From Egicoccus sp. AB-alg6-2 (GTDB lineage Bacteria; Actinomycetota; Nitriliruptoria; Nitriliruptorales; Nitriliruptoraceae), in assembly GCF_041821025.1 (NCBI RefSeq), contig NZ_JBGUAY010000003.1, forward strand, positions 248,001-312,000: 64,000 nt of DNA, in the 5' to 3' direction. Numbering within the stretch: position 1 is the first letter of the stretch; every line of letters begins with the position of its first letter. This document shows positions 8,165 to 17,845 of the stretch, piece by piece. The position numbers and the translations under genes are program-made. The notes beneath the pieces were generated by a model. That model saw only the letters and a program-made list of their open reading frames with translations. It was not told the DNA's origin and did not search any database.

Positions 8165-9330
8165 GCCGGCGCCGCTTCGACCTCGTCGGCGGCGTCCTCG
8201 GACCGCGCCCGCATCCCGGCGACCGCGGCATGCAGCGTGTCGAGGTCGAGCACCCCGACGAAGCCGTCGCGGTCCACCACCGTGGCGGCCGGGACGGCGC
8301 CGACGAGCAGTTCGGCCAACGCCTCGGAGAGCCGGTCCTTCGGGCCGAGGGAGCGCTCGACCGGCTGTCCCGACGTGGCCAGGTCCGTCGCGGAGCGCAG
8401 GTCGTCGAGTCGCACCCACCGCTGCGGCAGGCCGCCGTCGCCCATGACCAGGACCGAACGCTCGGGGTGCTGCTCGGCGAGACGACGGGCGTCCTCCACG
8501 CTGCCCGACGACGCGATGGTGGGCCAGTCGGCGACGGGACGGACGTCGCGGACGCGGGCGAGGTTGAGCCGCTTGAACACGCTGCCGCTGCCGAGGAAGT
8601 CGACCACGAAGTCGTCGGCCGGGGCGGAGAGCAGGTCCTCGGGACGGGCGTACTGGGCCACCTGCGCGCTCTCGCGCAGGATCGCCACCCGGTCCCCCAA
8701 CGTGATCGCCTCGTCGATGTCGTGGGTGACGAACACGATCGTCTTGCCGATCTCGTCCTGGATGCGCAGGAACTCGCGCTGGAGCCAGTCGCGGGTGATC
8801 GGGTCGGTCGCCCCGAACGGTTCGTCCATGAGCATGACCGGCGGATCCGCCGCCATCGCGCGCGCCACGCCGACCCGCTGTCGCTGCCCCCCGGAGAGCG
8901 CCTTCGGGTAGCGGTCGCGGTACTCGGTCGGTTCGAGGCCGACGAGCTCGAGCAGTTCGTCGACGCGCTCCTCGATGCGCTGACGCTGCCAGCCGAGCAG
9001 GCGCGGGACGGTCGCGATGTTCTGCGCGATGGTGCGGTGCGGGAAGAGGCCGATCTCCTGGATCGCGTACCCGATGCGGCGGCGCAGTTCCTCGGTGTTG
9101 ATGTGGGTGACGTCCTGGCCCTCGAGGATGATGCGGCCGGAGGTGGGTTCGACGAGCCGGTTGATCATCTCCAGAGTGGTCGTCTTGCCGCACCCGGAGG
9201 GGCCGACGAGCATGACGATCTCACCCGCGGCGATGTCGAGGTCGAGCGCGTCGACCGCCGGCGCGGTCTGCCCCGGATAGTGCTTGGTCAGGGCCTCGAG
9301 CCGGATCATCGGTTCGGCGGATTCGCTCAA
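8161..9330 (-). CDS. Osmoprotectant ABC transporter ATPase with CBS-type tail
   Basis: 389 residues if translation begins at TTG 9330, which overlaps the upstream permease stop by 4 bp (TTGA) and has AGGGA 6 nt before it; ATG 9309 is the alternative. The ATPase has Walker A GPSGCGKTT, Q-loop YAIQEIGLFP, signature LSGGQRQRV, Walker B VMLMDEPFGATDP and the H-loop THD. Residues from about 260 onward resemble a CBS-domain pair; in the OpuA/OpuC family this region senses ionic strength, or in some members cyclic-di-AMP. That makes direct osmotic control of transport plausible. Neighbours on both sides are the two permeases. Confidence 0.93.
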   Translation of the reverse strand: MSESAEPMIRLEALTKHYPGQTAPAVDALDLDIAAGEIVMLVGPSGCGKTTTLEMINRLVEPTSGRIILEGQDVTHINTEELRRRIGYAIQEIGLFPHRTIAQNIATVPRLLGWQRQRIEERVDELLELVGLEPTEYRDRYPKALSGGQRQRVGVARAMAADPPVMLMDEPFGATDPITRDWLQREFLRIQDEIGKTIVFVTHDIDEAITLGDRVAILRESAQVAQYARPEDLLSAPADDFVVDFLGSGSVFKRLNLARVRDVRPVADWPTIASSGSVEDARRLAEQHPERSVLVMGDGGLPQRWVRLDDLRSATDLATSGQPVERSLGPKDRLSEALAELLVGAVPAATVVDRDGFVGVLDLDTLHAAVAGMRARSEDAADEVEAAPA

Positions 9331-9971
9331 CGGAGTCCCTTCGGGGTGAGGAGCCTGCCGCCCAGCGCGACGACGGCGTCGAGGACGACGGTCACCGCGA
9401 CGATCGCCAGGACGCCGACGGTCGCCTGTGGGACGGCACGGACCGACCCGATCGACCGCAGCCCTCCGAAGATCTCGCTGCCGAGACCGGGGCCGCCCAC
9501 GTAGGACGCGACCGCCGCGATGCCGACCGTCAGGACCGTGGCGATGCGCACACCCGACAGGATGACGGGCAACGCGAGCGGGAGTTCGACCCGCGTCAGG
9601 GTCTGGACACGCCCCATGCCCATCCCACGGGCCGACCGCACCATGGCCGGGTCGACCTGCCGCAGGCCGGTGATGGTGTTGCGCACGATGGGGAGCAGCG
9701 CGTAGATGACCAACGTGAGCACCGACGGCTGCGCGCCCAGGCCGAGGAAGACCATGAACATGGCGAAATAGGCCAGGGACGGGACCGTGAACAGCGCGCT
9801 CGTGGTCGCGATCAGCACGGTCGCGGCGCGCGGCCGCTGGTGCACCAGCACCCCGAGCAGGACCCCGAGGGTCGTGGCGAGCAGGACCGAACCCGCGACC
9901 AGCACGAGGTGGTCGATGGTCAGCTCGAGCACGGTGTCCCACCGTCGTTCGAGGTAGTCCAGGACCGTCAC
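9327..9971 (-). CDS. Osmoprotectant ABC transporter permease (OpuCD/OsmY-like)
   Basis: 214 residues from a GTG start, with five or six membrane helices and the EAA loop SARGMGMGRVQTLTRVELP. It is the first gene of the transporter operon; its stop overlaps the TTG start of the ATPase gene. The promoter region is shared with the divergent betB gene (9972-10154), which fits coordinated induction of uptake and choline oxidation. Length and fold agree with OpuC-type permease domains encoded as separate proteins. Confidence 0.92.
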   Translation of the reverse strand: MTVLDYLERRWDTVLELTIDHLVLVAGSVLLATTLGVLLGVLVHQRPRAATVLIATTSALFTVPSLAYFAMFMVFLGLGAQPSVLTLVIYALLPIVRNTITGLRQVDPAMVRSARGMGMGRVQTLTRVELPLALPVILSGVRIATVLTVGIAAVASYVGGPGLGSEIFGGLRSIGSVRAVPQATVGVLAIVAVTVVLDAVVALGGRLLTPKGLR

Positions 9972-10001
9972 GGTGCCCTACTGGTCGGCAGCAATCGTCT
10001 T

Positions 10002-10029
10002 CGAGGCGGGTCCCCGCCTTCACGCCTCG
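10002..10029. promoter_or_regulatory. Inverted repeats between the transporter operon and betB
   Basis: Two overlapping palindromes occupy the divergent promoter region: AGGCGGG-TC-CCCGCCT at 10004-10019, and outer arms CGAGGCG/CGCCTCG at 10002-10008 and 10023-10029. They could be an operator for a regulator of both divergent operons, or a hairpin in the transporter leader. No betI-like gene lies in the window, so any regulator is encoded elsewhere. Confidence 0.4.
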
Positions 10030-10154
10030 TGCCGCATCCCCCGTGACGGTGACCCTAGTGAAAAAGCCGCGAGGCCACCAACGGCCCTACGATGCTGCGC
10101 CCCGCGGGCCGGTCATCGACCACCGGCGGACCGTCGATCGAGGAGCCGGCACCC

Positions 10155-11642
10155 GTGCACGACCTGTACATCGACGGCGCCTGGCGTCCGCCGCTGGCCG
10201 GAGGCACCCGCGACGTCGTCGACCCGTTCGACGGCCGGGTCGTCCGCACCGTCGCCGAAGGGGACGCGGACGACGCCCGGCTGGCCATCGCGGCCGCCCG
10301 CCGCGCCTTCGACGACGGGGACTGGCCGTGGCTGCCCGGGGTGGAGCGCGGTCGTTGCCTGGATCGGCTCGCGGCCGCCATCACCGCCGACCGTGAGCAC
10401 CTCGCCGCCCTCGAGACCCAGGACACCGGCAAGACGCTCGCCGAGAGCCGGATGGACATCGACGACATCGCCGGTGTCGTGCGGTACTACGCGGCGCTCG
10501 CCGACAAGGACGCGGGCGAGGTGGTCGACGCACCGACCCCGGGCCTGTCCTCGGTGGTGCACCGCGAACCCGTCGGGGTGTGCGGGCAGATCTCGCCGTG
10601 GAACTACCCGCTGCTGCAGGCGTCGTGGAAGTTCGCGCCGGCACTCGCTGCCGGCAACACCATCGTCGTCAAGCCGGCGGAGCTCACGCCGCTGACGACG
10701 ATCCGCGTCTTCGAGTTGATGGACGAGACCGGGTTCCCGGCCGGCACCGTGAACCTCGTGCTCGGCGACGGCGCGACCGTCGGCGCCGAACTGAGTGCGA
10801 GCCACGACGTCGACCTGGTCTCGTTCACCGGCGGGATCGAGACGGGGCAGCGGGTCATGCGTGCCGCCGCCGGCAACGTCAAGAAGATCGCCCTGGAGCT
10901 CGGCGGCAAGAACCCCAACATCGTGTTCGCCGACGCCGAGTTCGAGACCGCCGTCGACTACGCGCTCCTGGCCGTGTTCCTGCACGCGGGCCAGGTGTGC
11001 TCCGCGGGCGCCAGACTGCTGGTCGAGGAGGCCATACACGACCGGTTCGTCGACGCCGTCGTCGAACGGGCGCAGCGGATCCGGCTCGGCGATGGACGTG
11101 ACCCCGCCACGGAGAGCGGTCCACTGATCTCGGCCGAACACCGGGCGAAGGTCGAGGCACACGTCGCCCGGGCGATCGCGGAGGGCGCCGAGCTGCGCTG
11201 TGGCGGCGAGCGGCCCTCGGATCCCGCGCTGACGGACGGGTTCTTCTACGCGCCGACCGTACTGACGGGTTGCCGGCCCGACATGGCGATCGTGCAGCAG
11301 GAGGTCTTCGGGCCCGTGCTCACCGTCGAGGCGTTCGCGGACGAGCAGGACGCGGTGACGCGCGCCAACGACACGGTCTATGGTCTCGCTGGCGGCGTCT
11401 GGACCAGCGACCTGGCGCGGGCACAGCGGGTGGCGCGGCGGCTGCGGCTGGGGACGGTGTGGATCAACGACTTCCACCCCTACTTCCCGCAGGCACCGTG
11501 GGGCGGTTACAAGCGGTCCGGGATCGGCCGCGAGCTCGGTCGCGAGGGGCTGGCCGAGTACGTCGAGACCAAGCACGTTGCCACCAATCTCGCGCCGCAA
11601 CCGACCGGCTGGTTCGGCACCGGCCGGGGGGCAGGCGCATGA
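10155..11642 (+). CDS. betB: Betaine-aldehyde dehydrogenase
   Basis: 495 residues from GTG 10155, chosen because GAGGAG lies 9 nt upstream and the product then has the usual family length. It oxidises betaine aldehyde to glycine betaine with NAD(P)+. ALDH landmarks are present: PWNYP with Asn150, the general base Glu248 in ALELGGKNP, the nucleophile Cys282 in [10 protein letters not shown], and the late EVFGPVL motif. The gene overlaps betA by 4 bp, and the betaine/choline importer is divergent, so the assignment within the large aldehyde dehydrogenase family rests on sequence plus context. Another short-chain aldehyde cannot be ruled out. Confidence 0.9.
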   Translation: MHDLYIDGAWRPPLAGGTRDVVDPFDGRVVRTVAEGDADDARLAIAAARRAFDDGDWPWLPGVERGRCLDRLAAAITADREHLAALETQDTGKTLAESRMDIDDIAGVVRYYAALADKDAGEVVDAPTPGLSSVVHREPVGVCGQISPWNYPLLQASWKFAPALAAGNTIVVKPAELTPLTTIRVFELMDETGFPAGTVNLVLGDGATVGAELSASHDVDLVSFTGGIETGQRVMRAAAGNVKKIALELGGKNPNIVFADAEFETAVDYALLAVFLHAGQVCSAGARLLVEEAIHDRFVDAVVERAQRIRLGDGRDPATESGPLISAEHRAKVEAHVARAIAEGAELRCGGERPSDPALTDGFFYAPTVLTGCRPDMAIVQQEVFGPVLTVEAFADEQDAVTRANDTVYGLAGGVWTSDLARAQRVARRLRLGTVWINDFHPYFPQAPWGGYKRSGIGRELGREGLAEYVETKHVATNLAPQPTGWFGTGRGAGA

Positions 11643-13288
11643 GCGGGCGCTTCGACGTCGTCATCGTCGGCGGCGGCTCGGCCGGCTGCGTGCTGGCCAA
11701 CCGCCTGACCGCCGACGGCTCGACCCGCGTGCTGGTGCTCGAGGCCGGCCGTGTCGACCACCGGTGGGACGTCTTCGTCCAGATGCCGGCCGCGCTCACG
11801 ATCCCGATCGGCAACCGGTTCTACGACTGGAAGTACTCCTCCGAGCCCGAGCCGCACATGCACGGCCGGCGCATCTACCACGCGCGGGGCAAGGTGCTCG
11901 GCGGTTCGTCCTCGATCAACGGCATGATCTTCCAGCGCGGCAACCCGATGGACTACGACAAGTGGGCCGCGGCACCCGGGATGGACCACTGGGACTACGC
12001 GCACTGCCTGCCGTACTTCAAGCGCATGGAGACGTGCACGGCCGGCGCGGACGAGTGGCGCGGCGGCGAAGGGCCGCTGGTCCTCGAACGGGGACCGGCC
12101 ACCAACCCGTTGTTCGCGGCGTTCTTCGAAGCCGGCCGTCAGGCCGGCTACCCGCTCACGAACGACGTCAACGGCTACCAGCAGGAGGGGTTCGCCCCCT
12201 TCGATCGCAACGTCCACCGCGGACGCCGGCTCTCGGCCTCGCGGGCGTACCTGCATCCGGTGCTCGACCGCCCCAACCTGCAGGTCCGGACCCGCGCCCT
12301 GGCCGCCCGCGTCCGCTTCGAGGGCACCCGGGCGACCGGCGTCGACTACATCCACCGCGGCCGTCTCCGCCACGTCGAGGCGACCGAGGTGATCCTCTGC
12401 GGTGGCGCGATCAACACGCCGCAACTGCTGCAGTTGTCCGGCGTCGGGGATGGCGACCACCTGCGCCCGCTCGGGATCACTCCCGTGCAGCACCTGCCGG
12501 GGGTCGGTCAGGGACTGCAGGACCACCTCGAGGTCTACATCCAGTACGCCTCGAAGCAGCCGGTCAGCCTGCAACCGCAGCTGGCGTGGTGGCGGCGACC
12601 GTGGATCGGGATGCAGTGGCTGTTCGCGCGCCGGGGCCCGGGGGCGACCAACCACTTCGAGGGCGGTGGCTTCGTCCGCTCCAACGACACGGTCGACTAC
12701 CCAAACCTCATGTTCCACTTCCTGCCGCTGGCGATCCGCTACGACGGCAGCACGCCGGCCAGGGGGCACGGCTATCAGGTGCACGTCGGTCCCATGTACT
12801 CCGACGTGCGCGGCTCGGTGACGATCCGCGCACGCGACCCGCGCGTGCACCCGGCCCTGCGCTTCAACTACCTCTCGACCGAGAACGACCGGCGCGAATG
12901 GATCGAAGCGGTCCGCGTGGCACGCACCATCCTCGGACAGCCCGCCCTGGAGCCCTTCAACGGCGGCGAGCTCTCCCCCGGCCCCGAGGTCGCCACCGAC
13001 GAGGAGATCCTCGACTGGGTCGCGCGCGACGCCGAGACGGCCCTGCACCCCTCCTGCACCGCCAGGATGGGGACCGACGAGGCTGCCGTCGTCGATCCGA
13101 CGTCCATGCGGGTCCACGGTGTCGACGGCCTGCGGGTGGTCGACGCGTCCGTGATGCCGTCGATCACCAACGGCAACATCTATGCCCCGGTGATGATGAT
13201 CGCCGAGAAGGCCGCCGACCTGATCACGGGCACGACACCGCTTCCGCCTCAGCGGTCGAACTACTACCGCCACGCCCGAGACGGATAG
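11639..13288 (+). CDS. betA: Choline dehydrogenase (GMC flavoprotein)
   Basis: 549 residues from ATG 11639, overlapping the betB stop (ATGA). It is a GMC-family FAD enzyme: the dinucleotide-binding [13 protein letters not shown] near the N-terminus, the GMC signature 1 region [13 protein letters not shown], signature 2 [13 protein letters not shown], and the C-terminal active-site HPSCTARMG and [15 protein letters not shown]. It converts choline to betaine aldehyde, which BetB then oxidises. Length is that of canonical BetA. It is usually membrane-associated and feeds electrons to the respiratory chain. No terminator is seen in the 18 bp before the convergent exporter gene. Confidence 0.93.
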   Translation: MSGRFDVVIVGGGSAGCVLANRLTADGSTRVLVLEAGRVDHRWDVFVQMPAALTIPIGNRFYDWKYSSEPEPHMHGRRIYHARGKVLGGSSSINGMIFQRGNPMDYDKWAAAPGMDHWDYAHCLPYFKRMETCTAGADEWRGGEGPLVLERGPATNPLFAAFFEAGRQAGYPLTNDVNGYQQEGFAPFDRNVHRGRRLSASRAYLHPVLDRPNLQVRTRALAARVRFEGTRATGVDYIHRGRLRHVEATEVILCGGAINTPQLLQLSGVGDGDHLRPLGITPVQHLPGVGQGLQDHLEVYIQYASKQPVSLQPQLAWWRRPWIGMQWLFARRGPGATNHFEGGGFVRSNDTVDYPNLMFHFLPLAIRYDGSTPARGHGYQVHVGPMYSDVRGSVTIRARDPRVHPALRFNYLSTENDRREWIEAVRVARTILGQPALEPFNGGELSPGPEVATDEEILDWVARDAETALHPSCTARMGTDEAAVVDPTSMRVHGVDGLRVVDASVMPSITNGNIYAPVMMIAEKAADLITGTTPLPPQRSNYYRHARDG

Positions 13289-13306
13289 CCGTCGGGACAT
13301 GGCGGT

Positions 13307-14059
13307 TCAGACGTCGCGCTCGCGCATCAGGACCACGGCCGCGGTGGTCAGCACCGCGACGTAGCCGAGGAAGGTCGCGAGCGCGGCCGCCGGCTCGAGA
13401 TAGCGCATGCCGGGCGGCATCTGGGCCCGCGTCTCGGCGGTCAGGAACACGGAGTTGAGGGCCTGGAACGGCAGCCACTGCGCCACGCGTGGCAGCAGCA
13501 TGGCGAGGTTCTCGACGACGAAGACCCAGACCAGTACGAGCGTGACCGCCACCACCTGGCTCCGAAGAAGCGCGCCGACCGCGACGCCCAGCATCGCCGT
13601 CAGCCCGAGACCGACGAACACCTGCCAGAGCGCGGTCCAGACCTCCGCGCCCCAGGACAAGGACACGTTCTCGACCGCCGCCATGGCGAACAGGATGACC
13701 GCGACCAGCACCAGGCTGACGCCGACGAAGGCGACCGCGTACGCCGCCCCGGCCGCCAGCTTGACGGCCAGCACCCGCGTCCGTGACGGCACCAGCTGGA
13801 GGGTGCGTCCGATGGTCCCGTGCCGGAACTCGGTCGTGACGACGAGCACCCCGATGATCAGCACGATGATGGAGTTGCCCCCGATCGTGTCGACGCTGCT
13901 GGCGACCTGACCGGCCGCGCCCGTGAAGTCGCCCCCGAACCCGGGGACGAGGAAGGGCAGCAGCGCACTCAGCACGACCAGGGCCAGGCCGATCCCGGTG
14001 ATGACCCAGGTCGTCGGCACGGTCCGCAGTTTGCGCAGTTCGGCGGCGAACTGGTTCAT
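13307..14059 (-). CDS. ABC-2 type exporter permease
   Basis: 250 residues with six predicted membrane segments and the layout of ABC-2 family permeases: a short cytoplasmic N-terminus (ELRKLRTVPTTW), a large first extracytoplasmic loop, and a central FRHGTIGRTL motif common in actinobacterial drug/lantibiotic exporters. It overlaps the stop of the ATPase gene by 4 bp, so the two form one transporter. The substrate cannot be deduced. Confidence 0.88.
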   Translation of the reverse strand: MNQFAAELRKLRTVPTTWVITGIGLALVVLSALLPFLVPGFGGDFTGAAGQVASSVDTIGGNSIIVLIIGVLVVTTEFRHGTIGRTLQLVPSRTRVLAVKLAAGAAYAVAFVGVSLVLVAVILFAMAAVENVSLSWGAEVWTALWQVFVGLGLTAMLGVAVGALLRSQVVAVTLVLVWVFVVENLAMLLPRVAQWLPFQALNSVFLTAETRAQMPPGMRYLEPAAALATFLGYVAVLTTAAVVLMRERDV

Positions 14060-15000
14060 GCGATCTCGCCTCCGGCCGTCAGCTCCATGAAGACGTCCTC
14101 GAGCTCGGCCGTCATCGGCCGGAGCTCGCGAAGCGCCACACCGGCCTGCAGCGCGAGCTCGCCGATCCGCTCGGGCGGGAGATTGCGCACGGTCAGACCG
14201 TGGGATCCTGCGGCGACCTCGGCACCCTCGGCCGCCAGGACCCGGTGGAGTCGCACGTCATCATTGCTGGCGACGCTGACGGCGGCACCACCGGCGACGG
14301 CGGTGAGCTGTGCGACCGAGGCCTCCGTGACGATGCGACCCTGGCGGATCACGATGACGTCGTCCGCGAGCCGGGCCACCTCGTTGATGAGGTGTGACGA
14401 GACGAGGATGGAGCGGCCCTCGTCGGCGAGGCGCCGCAGGAACCGCCGCACCCACAGGATTCCCTGGGGATCCAGGCCGTTGGCCGGCTCGTCGAGCAGC
14501 AGGACCCGGGGGTCACCCAGCATGGCCTGGGCGATGCCCAGCCGTTGGCGCATGCCGAGGCTGTACGCACCGACCCGCTTGTGGGCCGCGTTCTCCAGAC
14601 CGACCAGCTCGAGCACCTCGTCGCAACGGTCCAGCGGGATGCCGACCGCGCGGGCGTTGACGCGTAGCTCCTCGATGGCACGGCGGCCCGGGTGGTGGCC
14701 GACGCCGTCGACGATCGAGCCGACCGTATGGACCGGGTCGTCGAGCTTGGCGAACGGTGTGCCGAGGATGCGCGCCTCGCCGGACGAGGGCGCGGTGAGA
14801 CCGATGATCATGCGCATCGTCGTCGACTTGCCGGCGCCGTTGGGGCCGAGGAAGCCGACGACGCGCCCGGGTGGGACGTCGAAGCTCACCCGGTCGACCA
14901 CGAGCTGGCCGCCGTACGACTTCGTCAGCCCGCGCACCGAGACCGCCGGCGTGGACGCAGGCGCTGGTGCAGGCGGCGGTGGGGGCGGCGGCGTGCTCAC
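14056..15000 (-). CDS. ABC-2 type exporter ATPase
   Basis: 314 residues from GTG 15000, which overlaps the stop of the upstream small membrane protein (GTGA). A Pro/Ala-rich N-terminal tail of about 20 residues precedes the ATPase: Walker A GPNGAGKST, signature YSLGMRQRL, Walker B VLLLDEPANGLDP, H-loop SSH. The GMRQR signature and the C-terminal helix set (ELEDVFMELT) are typical of CcmA/DrrA-like exporters. It pairs with the permease at 13307. Confidence 0.92.
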   Translation of the reverse strand: MSTPPPPPPPAPAPASTPAVSVRGLTKSYGGQLVVDRVSFDVPPGRVVGFLGPNGAGKSTTMRMIIGLTAPSSGEARILGTPFAKLDDPVHTVGSIVDGVGHHPGRRAIEELRVNARAVGIPLDRCDEVLELVGLENAAHKRVGAYSLGMRQRLGIAQAMLGDPRVLLLDEPANGLDPQGILWVRRFLRRLADEGRSILVSSHLINEVARLADDVIVIRQGRIVTEASVAQLTAVAGGAAVSVASNDDVRLHRVLAAEGAEVAAGSHGLTVRNLPPERIGELALQAGVALRELRPMTAELEDVFMELTAGGEIA

Positions 15001-15323
15001 GTGCGGCCGCCCCGTCGGTTGCGACGTCGGACCTCCAGCAGCCGACCGACGGCACCGACGAGGGGCACCAGCACCGCGCCGATCAGCATGGACCCGGCCA
15101 GGTCCCATCCGCGGACGAGCGCCGCGCCCGCACCGACCAGGATGCCGAAGGGGACCAGCCACAGCGGGGCGTGCTGCGATCGCCCCTCGAGCTCGAAGCG
15201 CCGCTGCGTGAGCGTCGCACCCGTCGCACCCAGGAGCACCAGCAGCAGGCCCAGCACGAGCGGCAGCACGCCGTCAGCCCTGCCCTGCAACGCCACCTCG
15301 ACCCCTTCTCGTCCCCGGCCCAC
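14997..15323 (-). CDS. Small membrane protein of unknown function
   Basis: 108 residues from GTG 15323 with three hydrophobic stretches (LPLVLGLLLVLLGATGATL, LWLVPFGILVGAGAALV, MLIGAVLVPLVGAVG) and a basic tail. I do not recognise the family. It overlaps the exporter ATPase gene by 4 bp, so it is probably co-expressed and may be an accessory subunit or simply a neighbour. A TAGACT -10-like element lies 9 nt before the start, consistent with a very short leader. Confidence 0.65.
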   Translation of the reverse strand: MGRGREGVEVALQGRADGVLPLVLGLLLVLLGATGATLTQRRFELEGRSQHAPLWLVPFGILVGAGAALVRGWDLAGSMLIGAVLVPLVGAVGRLLEVRRRNRRGGRT

Positions 15324-15400
15324 GGCGTCGGGAGTCTACGCCGCGCAGGGCACGGCAGCCGCTTTGCCCCCGCGAGCGCGGCATGCGAGCATCGCCCGCG

Positions 15401-15898
15401 ATGCCTGCCCTCCGACGCGCCACGCTCCCGGTCCTGCTGCTGCTCGTGGCGGTGACCGTGCTCGTCGGGTGCACCCGCGGCGAGCCCGACATCGCGGTCA
15501 GCCCGGCCCAGGCGGGTGCGCCCGCGGCCGGGTCGTCCCAGGTCGTGGTCGAGATCCGCAACAGCGGTGAGGGGGACGACACGCTGCTCGGAGCGAGCAC
15601 CCCCGCTGCGGCCGGCGTCGAGATGCATCTGACCGAGGTGACCGATGGTCGCGCGTCGATGCGCCAGCAGGAGACCGTGGCCGTTCCCTCGGGCGACACC
15701 GTCCGCTTCCGCCCGGGCGGTCTGCACCTGATGCTGGTCGTGCCGGACGAGTCGGTCGTCGTGGGCGGTACCTTCGAGCTCACCCTCCACTTCGAGCGCT
15801 CCGGGGACCGGACGATCCCGGTCGAGGTGGTGTCGCTCCTCGACCTCGCCGAGGACGCCTTCGACCAGCCAGCGCCGGAACCGGGCGCCGACGACTGA
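15401..15898 (+). CDS. PCuAC-type periplasmic copper chaperone lipoprotein
   Basis: 165 residues from ATG 15401 (ATG 15383 is also in frame). A signal peptide ends in a lipobox with Cys24 (TVLVGC). The copper-binding pattern H-X10-M-X21-H-X-M of PCuAC (DUF461) is exact: His76, Met87, His109 and Met111, with Met75 beside His76. The family delivers Cu(I) to the CuA or CuB site of cytochrome oxidase. The SCO1 homologue follows after 6 bp and a CtaG-like protein after that, giving a copper-delivery operon. Confidence 0.92.
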   Translation: MPALRRATLPVLLLLVAVTVLVGCTRGEPDIAVSPAQAGAPAAGSSQVVVEIRNSGEGDDTLLGASTPAAAGVEMHLTEVTDGRASMRQQETVAVPSGDTVRFRPGGLHLMLVVPDESVVVGGTFELTLHFERSGDRTIPVEVVSLLDLAEDAFDQPAPEPGADD

Positions 15899-15904
15899 TC
15901 AGCC

Positions 15905-16561
15905 ATGACCCTGCGCCGACTGCTGCTCCCGCTCCTCGCGCTCGCATTGTTCGCGGGCGCGTGCGAACCGACGACGGCGACCGCGATCTCCGCCCAGGGG
16001 CTCCAGCGCCAGGCCGACGGTTGGCACGGGGTGCCGCTGGAGGTCGAGCGCACGATGCCGGACGTGACGCTGCTCGACACCGCCGGGAACCAGGTCGACC
16101 TCCGCGAGGCGACCGCCGGCACCCCGACGCTGCTGTTCTTCGGCTACACCAGCTGTCCGGACATCTGTCCGATCCACCTCGCCGTGATCGCCGGTGCGAT
16201 GCGCGAGCTCGGGGTCACCACCGAGCAGGTCCAGATGGTGTTCGTCTCGGTCGATCCCGAGCGCGACACGCCCGATCGCATCGACGCCTACCTCGCCAAC
16301 TTCAACCACCGGTTCCTGGGCGTGCACGGTGACCGCGAGGTGGTCGAGGACGCCCTGCGCCAACTCGACCTTCCCGGTCCGGTCATCGAGGGGGCCGACC
16401 CCCGGGGCGAAGGTGACCTGATCGGCCACCCGGCACAGGTCATCGGCTTCGACGCCGACGGTGAGGCGCGGCGCGTGTGGCCCTTCGGTGCCCGCCGCTC
16501 GGACTGGATCCGCGACCTTCCCCGCATCCTCGAGGAGTGGTCGTCGGAGTCGGCGGCATGA
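15905..16561 (+). CDS. SCO1/SenC-family copper metallochaperone lipoprotein
   Basis: 218 residues with a lipoprotein signal (LFAGAC, Cys20) and a thioredoxin-like fold. The copper ligands are visible: Cys84 and Cys88 in YTSCPDICP, and the distal His175 in IGHPAQVIGFD. VSVDPERDTPDR is a family hallmark. It would load CuA of cytochrome c oxidase or act as a thiol reductase in that process. It sits between the PCuAC gene and ctaG-like gene, overlapping the latter by 4 bp. Confidence 0.93.
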   Translation: MTLRRLLLPLLALALFAGACEPTTATAISAQGLQRQADGWHGVPLEVERTMPDVTLLDTAGNQVDLREATAGTPTLLFFGYTSCPDICPIHLAVIAGAMRELGVTTEQVQMVFVSVDPERDTPDRIDAYLANFNHRFLGVHGDREVVEDALRQLDLPGPVIEGADPRGEGDLIGHPAQVIGFDADGEARRVWPFGARRSDWIRDLPRILEEWSSESAA

Positions 16562-17454
16562 ACAACGTGGCGTGGTGGTGCTCCTCGACCGGCCAGGTGT
16601 GGACCTGGCGCTACACGCCGTTCCTCGGCGTCTGGGCGGTCGCGACCGCGCTGATCGGCGGGTACGTCCTCGCGCATCGGCGGGCCGGCCGTGCACTCGA
16701 CCGCTCCCGCTTCCGGCTGTGGTGTCTGGGTGTGCTGGCGCTGTTCGTCGTCTCCGAGTGGCCCATCGGCCAGCTCGGCGTCGGCTACCTCGCCACCCTG
16801 GGCATCGCGCGCTACATCGTGTACTCCTTCGTCGCCGCCCCCTTGCTGCTGGTCGGCGTCCCCACGTGGTTGCTGGACCGGTGGCTGCCGTGGGGGTCGC
16901 GCCGACAGCAGGTGGTCTCGTCGCTGACGCGCTGGCCGAACGCGCTGCTGATCTTCAACCTGGTGCTCTTCGGCACCCATGTCCCGGTCGTCGTCGACAC
17001 GCTCAAGACCAGCCAACTCGGCTCGTTCGGCATCGACGTGCTGCACCTGTTCGCCGGACTGGTCTGGTGGTGGCCGGCGTTGCGCCGTGAACCGGACCGC
17101 AACGCGATCCACGAACCGCTGCGGGCCTTCTACCTGTTCGCGAGCTCGGTGCTGATGTTCGTTCCCGCTGCCTTCCTCACCTTCAACCCGTTGCCGCTGT
17201 ACGGGCTGTACGAGCTCGCACCGCCGTTGTGGCTCGGCTTCGACGCCATTCAGGACCAGCAGGCGGCGGGCATCGTGATGAACGTCGTCGGCGGGTTCGT
17301 GCTGTGGGGCATCATCGCCACGCTGTTCATGCGGTGGGCGAAGGAGCAGGAACGCACCGACGCCGTGACGCGCCGCGAACGCAGCCGGCGCACCATCGAG
17401 GCCATCCGGGCCGCCGAGGCCGAAGCCGACACCGCTCAGCCGACGGGCCAGTAG
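16558..17454 (+). CDS. CtaG (caa3-type) cytochrome oxidase assembly protein
   Basis: 298 residues from ATG 16558, overlapping the SCO1 gene stop (ATGA). About seven membrane helices with conserved polar motifs typical of the COG3336 CtaG family: FGTHVPVVVDT, DVLHLFAGLVWWWPAL and the FNPLPLY/GLYELAPP loop. In Bacillus this family is needed for caa3 oxidase formation. It completes the copper-delivery operon and ends in a charged coiled tail. The last 19 bp overlap the convergent glyoxalase-like gene. Confidence 0.88.
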   Translation: MNNVAWWCSSTGQVWTWRYTPFLGVWAVATALIGGYVLAHRRAGRALDRSRFRLWCLGVLALFVVSEWPIGQLGVGYLATLGIARYIVYSFVAAPLLLVGVPTWLLDRWLPWGSRRQQVVSSLTRWPNALLIFNLVLFGTHVPVVVDTLKTSQLGSFGIDVLHLFAGLVWWWPALRREPDRNAIHEPLRAFYLFASSVLMFVPAAFLTFNPLPLYGLYELAPPLWLGFDAIQDQQAAGIVMNVVGGFVLWGIIATLFMRWAKEQERTDAVTRRERSRRTIEAIRAAEAEADTAQPTGQ

Positions 17455-17828
17455 AACTCGACCGGCATGCCGTCGGGGTCGCGGCAGGTGAACAGGTGGG
17501 CGTGGGGTGCCTCGGTGACCGGCGAGCGCTCGAGCCCGAGCTCGTCCACGTGGGCGAGCCAGGCGTCGAGATCCTCGCGGCGGTCACAACCGATGGCGAG
17601 ATGATCGAGGCCGACGCGGGTCTCGTCGAAGCGGTCGTCCGCGTCGGCGGCGTCATGCCTGGTCAGCGACACCAGGAAGCCGTCGGTGCCGAGCACGGAC
17701 TTCCGCCACCCTGCCCCCTGTCGGGTTCCGATCTCCTCGACGGCGAGGACACGTCGGTACCAGTTCGCGGACGCCTCGAGGTCGGTGACGCTGACGGATA
17801 CGTGGTGCAGGCGGGGACGGGGTGGCAT
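17436..17828 (-). CDS. VOC (glyoxalase/dioxygenase) superfamily protein
   Basis: 130 residues with two beta-alpha-beta-beta-beta halves. Candidate metal ligands are the His in LHHVSVSVTDLE, the His in GLDHLAIGC and the Glu in PVEFYWPVG. The C-terminal DPDGMPVEFYW is the common dioxygenase/glyoxalase ending. Substrate unknown. It is convergent with the ctaG-like gene, overlapping its 3' end, and 17 bp from the methyltransferase gene. Confidence 0.85.
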   Translation of the reverse strand: MPPRPRLHHVSVSVTDLEASANWYRRVLAVEEIGTRQGAGWRKSVLGTDGFLVSLTRHDAADADDRFDETRVGLDHLAIGCDRREDLDAWLAHVDELGLERSPVTEAPHAHLFTCRDPDGMPVEFYWPVG

Positions 17829-17845
17829 GACGGCTCCGGGTCTTG

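Noticed and set aside
9972-10154. A known riboswitch in the divergent betB/transporter region
   Set aside because: Palindromes are present but do not match a riboswitch fold known to me, and the region also has to hold two promoters.
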